This document shows positions 58,201 through 64,000 of a stretch of DNA of 64,000 nt, in pieces. Position numbers and translations under genes: made by a program. Position 1 is the stretch's first letter. Each line of letters starts with the position of its first letter. The DNA comes from Takakia lepidozioides. Lineage: Eukaryota > Streptophyta > Takakiopsida > Takakiales > Takakiaceae. The DNA lies in contig CM060731.1 in assembly GCA_030704615.1 (NCBI GenBank), forward strand, positions 6,696,001 to 6,760,000. The letters are read 5' to 3'. The notes beneath the pieces are model-generated. The model saw only the letters and a program-made list of their open reading frames with translations, searched no databases and was not told the origin of the DNA.

Positions 58201-59504
58201 CTCTCTTATGTGGAGAGGGTTTCTTCTCTGTCTGATTATCTGTGACTTTGCATGTAGATCGGATTTGAGCTCCCCCATCTGGGCGATGTCTATATCTGGT
58301 ATAACGGAGGTAGTTGAAATTGATACTTGGGCAGAGTTGTCTGGAGCTGTCAAATTTGGCCTTTTTAACTAAACCAATTTTTATGGGATCTTCAGAAATA
58401 AAGACTTGTAGTGTAGAGCCTAGCATGAATTCTTTCCCGGAGAAAGCCATTAGAGATCTTTTTTTAACATGCCTAACCACTGCAATTCTGCAGCTTGATT
58501 TCAAGGAGTGGAAAAAAAAATTCTCTCTAAACAGCAGGCTACGGCAAACAATGTATTATGAGTACATTCTCTCTAAACAGCATTTATTTTTTGTGTGTGG
58601 CCAACCTTGTGTGGAGTATTGGCCTTCCCTTCGAAAACGTTCAAAGGGCATGCAAACTAGCATCAAGTTGCAGCTCGCTTCCTGTATAATGTACTACCAA
58701 TTAGTGGTACTAATCGCCACAATGATCTCTGGCAGTTGTACAATTTGGGAATTCCGGTCTAAGGGGAGGGGGAATTAATCATTCATTAGGCTATAAAGCT
58801 GGCAAACTGCAAGTGATCAAAGGAAATGACTAAAACAGGTTTTGAGAGGAAAAAGACCGATTGCACAATGTGGTAGCCCAAATGTGAATGCAAATCAGCT
58901 ACATGTAATATTATCTTAAGGGAATAGGGCCCACCCTGAGCTGGGCGAAGTGGCTCTTGGTTAAGTTGGCTTTGTCCCGAGTCTTCTCTCTCTAATAATT
59001 AGGGCCAACAAATGGTGAATTGGAGCAATCCCAACTTGCCTTTGAGAGAGATCCCAAATCTATTTCAAAGGTCTCTTTGAGGGTAGGCTTGTAGCTTCTC
59101 CTTTTACATTAGTTGGTCCTATCAACTTCATTGGAGTTTAGATTGTTTGTTTACAACTCAATGGCATTAACATGGTAAGCATTTCATTGGACTCCACCTC
59201 TATGCCAAGCCCTTCACACTAGCTGGCAATTTGGCTTCACAATGTTGCAAGTCAAAAGCTATATGTTTACGGTCCATCTAGGTCATCTAGGTCATTTTAT
59301 GGTCATCTAGGTCATTTTATGCCAACAAATTGCCTTCTCAATCTTGGATAACACCAAGGGAGGAACTTTGGTTGATTATCTTACGGAAGGTTGACACGTT
59401 TTTCTATTTGGCTCACTTCAATTTCTTCAAAGTTGCATTGCACTATTTTAAGGGAGGTAATTGGTAAATAGAACCTTTCCAAAGATTGTTGAAAATTTGA
59501 AATA
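58201..59504. other. 3' flank of BIG, no gene; possible SINE fragment
   Basis: 58929-59010 (GGGCCCACCCTGAGCTGGGC ... GTGGCTCTTGGTTAAGTTGG ... TCTTCTCTCTCTAATAATTA) resembles 22386-22480 and has tRNA-like wording. A short tandem of GGTCATCTAGGTCATTTTAT lies at 59280-59320. Confidence 0.4.
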
Positions 59505-60915
59505 CCTTAGTGGGATAGCCGGTTAGGCAGAAATTAAATCGAAAAAGAAGTGCCTAATCCAAATAAATGATTTGCCTAATTTTAAAACAATTCTCTAAAA
59601 ATGCTAATGGTTTAAAACTTTGAATTTAAATTTTAAAAAACAAATAGAAAAATAGAAAAATAATCTTAAAATAATATTCAGTTTTGATGCTTGTACTAAC
59701 TCCAGATAACCTCCATTGGTCCTTGCGCTGACTCAACTATCTCATCGTAGGTTGCCTCGTATCCCTCGTGCTATCAACTACAATGAGATCAAGATAAATG
59801 TCCAGGACATTTTCCATAACAAGATCCCTTTCCAAGATATCATCGGAGGTGGCAAACAAGTCGCAAAATTAGCTCTCATAGCCTCTCCCTGAAACATGTG
59901 TTCGAATGCACGTAGAATGCCACATTGGACACAATCATCTTTGTATGACGTCCAACATGATACCAAGCCTCCCACAACCAAAGAGCTACCCACTCACGCA
60001 TCTTGGATACCTATGTAATCACCTTCACCTCCGCGGCTCGAACACCCGCCTGTAATTGGCTTTGGTGATGATACCTTTACAGAGGTATAGTCTGAAAATG
60101 AGGGTTTTGTTTGGTATACTAACAAAGGTATAGTCTGAGCTGATTAGGGTTCACATATGGTGATACCTCTACAGAGGTATAGTAAAACGGACAAGCTTCT
60201 GTTTGGTATACTAACAGAGGTATAGTCTCACATGAGGGTTCATATATGGTGATACCTCAACAGAGATATTGTCAAAGGGACAAGCTCATGTTTGGTATAC
60301 TAACAGAGGTATAGTCTGAGCATACACTACTAGGGTTTGTAATGAAGACCTAGAATGCAAGTCTTTGACTTCTATGCTTCTACTCAAGCAAAAATATGGT
60401 CTCTAGGTGGTGATAAGAGGCATCTTCTTGCTCTCTTCCACCTATTTCCAAAGCATACCACTTCTTGAATTGCTCTGCAAATGAACACTTCAAAGGTCGT
60501 TGTAATATCACATTAGCAGGTTGTAGCTTGGACATGCAATTGGAAGGGATGAATAACACACATATATTTGGGTGGTTTTCTCACATGTATGTAGTAAGCT
60601 CTGTCGACCTATGCACGCTCCAACAATCGATCAACCATATCATTTTCTGAGAAGAAAGCAATCCCAGGGAGAGGCTGAGTTTTCATTTAAAACATCATCC
60701 ATGGACTCAGTTTTCAATTTCATCCATGGCAGCGGCTGTGTTTTGATATTTTTGTATTTTTATTTTGTGGTCATTATTTTTAGTTGCCTAATTTGAAAAA
60801 AATTACACATCCAAGATGCCTAATTTTTAAAAAAATCTCAAAAGTGCCTAACTGCCAAGATTCCCCAAAAATAATTATTAGGCAGGCAAGTGCCTCACCG
60901 GCTATCCCACTACGG
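59505..60915. mobile_element. non-autonomous TIR element, 1.41 kb, TA-flanked
   Basis: Terminal inverted repeats of 25 bp differ at two positions: CCTTAGTGGGATAGCCGGT.AGGCA on the left, CCGTAGTGGGATAGCCGGT.AGGCA on the right read inward. TA stands on both outer sides (59503-59504, 60916-60917), as for Tc1/mariner-type insertion. GCCTAATTT words repeat near both ends. No transposase seen. Confidence 0.75.
60065..60335. repeat. ~91-bp tandem repeat, three units
   Basis: GATACCT.TACAGAGGTATAG starts near 60069, 60161 and 60251, each followed by TTTGGTATACTAACA.AGG and TATAGTCTGA. ATACCTCTACAGAGGTAT is itself an inverted repeat. Confidence 0.88.
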
Positions 60916-60944
60916 TATATTGCTTTCAAATCCATAACCGGACT

Positions 60945-61045
60945 GACCACTCACAAATCAGGCCCCTAATTATAGCGAGAGGAGACAATTAGGAGAATAC
61001 TATACTCACCCAATGAGTTGAATGCAAGCGTGGGAACACCGGTAC
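60945..61045 (-). mobile_element. SINE fragment, same family as 15278-15492
   Basis: On the minus strand it reads CTCCTCTCGCTATAATTAGG then GGCCTGATTTGTGAG, matching the 3' body of the SINE at 15425-15460. The tRNA head is absent. Confidence 0.6.
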
Positions 61046-62210
61046 GGTCACGGTGGTCGCCGGGAAGGCCATACCGGCACTCTATAAGGCTCCCTAAATA
61101 ACCTCATCAAAAAAGGTATCTTGGTACAATGGATGTTATTTATGCGTATCTATTTTTTTGAGATACCTTTTTTGAAAATATTAGACTGACTATAGTCGGT
61201 CATCCATAATGGGATGATCGGTTAGAGCCGGTCATCCAAGTGTGTGGTCGAAGCGTCATAAATAAGTATGATTCAAAATACACATATACGCCAAAAATTC
61301 ATTATGACCAACCTTGTATACACACTTTTTAGGTTAGATATTAATGGCATTTCATCTTGCATCATCCATGTCCAATGGCGATTGCTAATGATACATGCTT
61401 GTTTTCATCCAACTTAAAAGCCATCATCCTTAAATATTAATCATCATGTTTAATGTGTTTAATGCGTCCAAGACCAATTAAAATAAGCCCAAGCCTACTA
61501 ACTCTCACTATACTACACTAACACATAGACTAATATGAGAGTTTCTCATGTAGTTCTAGAATGTTATGAACCGTCGCTCCGGGTGTTTCCCTTCTTTTTT
61601 TTTAAATTAAAGAAAAAAAAAATGCATCATCGTCAGCCATATTTTGAAGCTGCCTGAAAAATTCAAATTATGAAAATCATTTTTGTTTGTTGGTGCTGTT
61701 GGTTGAGCCATTTGTTGTTTGATAATTGTCCTGATATTGGCACTTGTCCAATTCATATTGTGGTCATTGGACACTTGTAGTAACCGAAGTTACTGTTAAA
61801 CTACTTCCCACTATCCATGTCCCTCCAAGAAGCCATCCAAGCCCACTGCATGATCCTCCTAAACAGACACATTTGTCAGCCAGTGATGCAAGGAGTAGTA
61901 ACCCCGAGAACGGTGCAAACCCGTTGGTGACCAAAAACTAGTGAGTAAGCGAGCGAGCCGGAAAGCGACCAAAGAGTGGGGAGCTGTTCCGGACTGCCAT
62001 CTACCAAAGGGAATTCCTCTAGGCCCAAATAGGTGGAGGGTTTAGTGGGAAGCGAAGGGGGGACCGTTATGTCCCGGTGAGCAGCCGAAGCTCCAAGTTG
62101 GTCCGGCGGCCAGGTTGGGAGTCAGGCGCGCGCATCAAAGCGAGTAACTATGACTTGAAGGGGAGCTTACCGAAGTGAGGTACGCGATCGTCTTTGGGAT
62201 TGGCCTCATC
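61046..62210. other. intergenic and presumed 5' leader of the second Ty3/gypsy element
   Basis: 61560-61600 (GAACCGTCGCTCCGGGTGTT then TCCC and a T/A tail) resembles a SINE 3' end. 61920-62210 changes to GC-rich DNA that runs into gag and is probably the untranslated leader. TGGTGACC at 61924 could be a tRNA primer site, but no LTR border could be fixed. Confidence 0.4.
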
Positions 62211-64000
62211 ATGGGGTCGGGCAAGCCGAAGCGAAAGCGGAACGGCCCAAAAGATGATGATCCCAGTGAGCCCGATGGGGGCGACGTGTCACCGAGGCGG
62301 CCGTTTGAGGAAGCGATGCATGTTTCCGAAAACGAGGGCGCTCAAGAGCGGGAGGAATCCGAGGAGTCGGAGCCCGAGGAATCCTTGAGAGCTCCGACAA
62401 ACCAAGAGATGCCTCCCATGCCGGCAGCCTTTTGGGAAGGGTTGTTGGCGCAGTTTGGCGGGACGTTGAAAGACGTGTTGAAGGCGGCTAATGCCACTTC
62501 CACTAAGGCAAAGTTTAAGGTGAAGCCTAAGGAACCCGGCACCTTCGAGGGCGTCCGAAATCGGAAGGCACTCAACACCTGGCTCTTGGAGCTGGAGCAG
62601 TACTTCCGGGCGGCCAAGTTGAGTGACGAGGATCGCGTGGAAGTGGCTCCCACCTATTTGAGGGGCTATGCTCAACAATGGTGGCAAAAACGCCTTCACG
62701 ACCGAGGTCCAAGTCCGGAAACCTTGAACTGGAGTGGGTTCAAGGAATTGATGAAGAGACAGTTTGTGCCCCTCAACGCGTCCTGGCTTGCCCGAGACAA
62801 GATGAGGAATTTGAAGCAAACAGATGACATTCGGGGGTATGTCCAAGCTTTCAATGTGCTGTTGCTCGAAGTCGCGGACATGGCAGAACCAGAAATGGTC
62901 TTCAACTTTGTGGCGGGACTGGCCCCGTGGGCCAGGCGGAAGTTGGAGGAGAAGCCACCCAAGACTTTGAACGAGGCAATTGAGAGGGCTGAATGTTTCT
63001 CGGATGTCCCTAGGGGTGAGAGACAAGGCCGTACGGAGCTGAACCACAAGAAGACCCGGCGGGAAGGTGACTCCTTCCGACCGGAAAAGAAGTGGGATAG
63101 GCCACGCGGCGACAATGGCACGTGGAAATCGAAGGGAGGGCCTTCACACGTCAAGGCAGCACCCGGTGCTTCGAAAGGAAAAGCGGGTGGAGCGGCTTAT
63201 GGCGGACAGAAGGCGACCTTTGATGGAGTGTGTTTCAATTGCGGGGAGCCCGGGCACATGGCCAAGAAGTGCACGAAGCCCCGGCAATTGAACATGACTC
63301 GGGCGACCACGGAGCTGTCGGAAGATACCATCAGTCGCTTGGTGGAAGTGGTGGTCGCCAGGACTTGCAAGGTAGGCAAATTTTCTTGTGAGTTGTATCA
63401 GGAAACTGGCGCCTTACGAAAAGGGAGTCAGTTATTGTTCGTGGATGGGATAATATCCGGAACTAATGTGTCGTTGTTGGTGGACACAGGAGCGTCGCAC
63501 TCCTTCATGACACCGGCAACGGCACAAAAGCTGGGACTCCCGACAAGTGACGTGGGGGCCTCTATTGAGGTGCGTTCTGCCAAAGGAGAACCACAGTTGG
63601 CGACGAGGTTGGCGTTTGATGTTCTTCTTCAACTGGGGAGTTGGGAGGGACGTGAGAACTTCACCATCTGCGAGATCGATGGAGTAGATCTCATTTTGGG
63701 GATGACCTTTTTGAGCAAATCCGGAGCGTTCATAGATGGCCGCAAGAGAGTAGTCACGCTGCCATGTGGGAATGGTGGCAAGGTCTTACGAGTGTCGGAA
63801 ACGCCCAAATCCGTGGGAGGGCGAATAAACCTTCTGTCAGCAAGGGAGTGGGCCGTGGAGGAGGCACACGAACCCCAGTTTTTGCTTTACGTTAGAGAAG
63901 TGAAGGGAGAAGGCGATGGGGAGCCGAGCCCAGATTGGATCAAGGGGATTTTGGAGAAATACCAGGATGTGATGCCGGAGGATTTACCAAGCGGCTTGCC
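62211..64000 (+). CDS. Gag-protease of a second Ty3/gypsy element, open to the window edge
   Basis: One uninterrupted frame of 596 codons starts ATGGGGTCGGGCAAGCCG and has no stop before base 64000. It has an acidic/basic N-terminus, then a retrotransposon gag core (FEGVRNRKALNTWLLELEQY, YLRGYAQQWWQKRLHD, FKELMKRQFVP). A zinc knuckle CFNCGEPGHMAKKC follows, and a retropepsin LLVDTGASHSFM with ILGMTFLSKSGA. The last residues (WIKGILEKYQDVMPEDLPSG) are the usual link before reverse transcriptase. The lack of stops or frameshifts contrasts with the element at 1-7047 and suggests a young copy. It packages and processes element RNA in cytoplasmic particles. Confidence 0.93.
   Translation, partial: MGSGKPKRKRNGPKDDDPSEPDGGDVSPRRPFEEAMHVSENEGAQEREESEESEPEESLRAPTNQEMPPMPAAFWEGLLAQFGGTLKDVLKAANATSTKAKFKVKPKEPGTFEGVRNRKALNTWLLELEQYFRAAKLSDEDRVEVAPTYLRGYAQQWWQKRLHDRGPSPETLNWSGFKELMKRQFVPLNASWLARDKMRNLKQTDDIRGYVQAFNVLLLEVADMAEPEMVFNFVAGLAPWARRKLEEKPPKTLNEAIERAECFSDVPRGERQGRTELNHKKTRREGDSFRPEKKWDRPRGDNGTWKSKGGPSHVKAAPGASKGKAGGAAYGGQKATFDGVCFNCGEPGHMAKKCTKPRQLNMTRATTELSEDTISRLVEVVVARTCKVGKFSCELYQETGALRKGSQLLFVDGIISGTNVSLLVDTGASHSFMTPATAQKLGLPTSDVGASIEVRSAKGEPQLATRLAFDVLLQLGSWEGRENFTICEIDGVDLILGMTFLSKSGAFIDGRKRVVTLPCGNGGKVLRVSETPKSVGGRINLLSAREWAVEEAHEPQFLLYVREVKGEGDGEPSPDWIKGILEKYQDVMPEDLPSGL

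Noticed and set aside
62289-63047. 252-codon minus-strand frame
   Set aside because: It is exactly antisense to the Gag frame, whose motifs are unmistakable.

Overview
This is nuclear DNA of a streptophyte (plant lineage). It carries one long intact gene with many short GT-AG introns, a plant-type BIG ARF-GEF, inside a sea of plant-type mobile elements: Ty3/gypsy LTR elements, hAT, Mutator-like (MULE) and Harbinger-like DNA elements, and tRNA-derived SINEs. The style (long T tracts, many palindromic tandem arrays, decayed transposon genes) would fit a charophyte alga such as Chara or another repeat-rich non-seed streptophyte. The species call is inference only.

Layout. 1-7047: right part of a decayed Ty3/gypsy element with an extra ORF after pol and a well-bounded 795-bp 3' LTR. 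7048-8472: C-terminal half of a hAT transposase. 8480-11640: inverted ~117-bp repeats enclosing duplicated blocks of 120-bp repeats. 11726-14330 (-): decayed multi-exon gene with a RING finger. 14715-15655 and 19892-20515: arrays of a GCGACCACC palindrome, the first interrupted by a SINE. 16031-19150: acidic ORF remnants, a retropepsin fragment and other palindromic repeats. 20558-22320: N-terminal half of a second hAT (BED finger plus DUF659-like core). 22985-23393: a MITE with TAA target duplication. 24491-29093 (-): an acid-lipase gene with an internal duplication. 30114-31390: a possible terminal exon and ACCAGTCTGGT-rich repeat DNA.

32169-44689 is the most striking object: a 12.5-kb Mutator-like element with ~360-415-bp terminal inverted repeats and a 9-bp target duplication (8/9 match). 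It carries a SWIM-type MULE transposase (+), an ankyrin fragment (-) and a convergent multi-exon gene ending in a ULP1/C48 cysteine protease (-). A CAGTCYGCTG-type motif is scattered over the whole element. In the ULP exons its orientation is opposite to that in the introns, flanks and TIRs.

46427-46856 (-): coiled-coil exons resembling FLX. 47097-48254: TIR element with a palindromic array. 49682-58200 (+): complete 12-exon BIG-type Sec7 ARF-GEF of 1758 codons, the only clearly intact host gene. 59505-60915: TIR element with TA flanks and 91-bp repeats. 62211-64000: gag-protease of a second, apparently intact Ty3/gypsy element running off the right edge. The window is therefore mostly accessory DNA. 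The BIG gene, and perhaps the lipase and the FLX-like gene, are the host functions.
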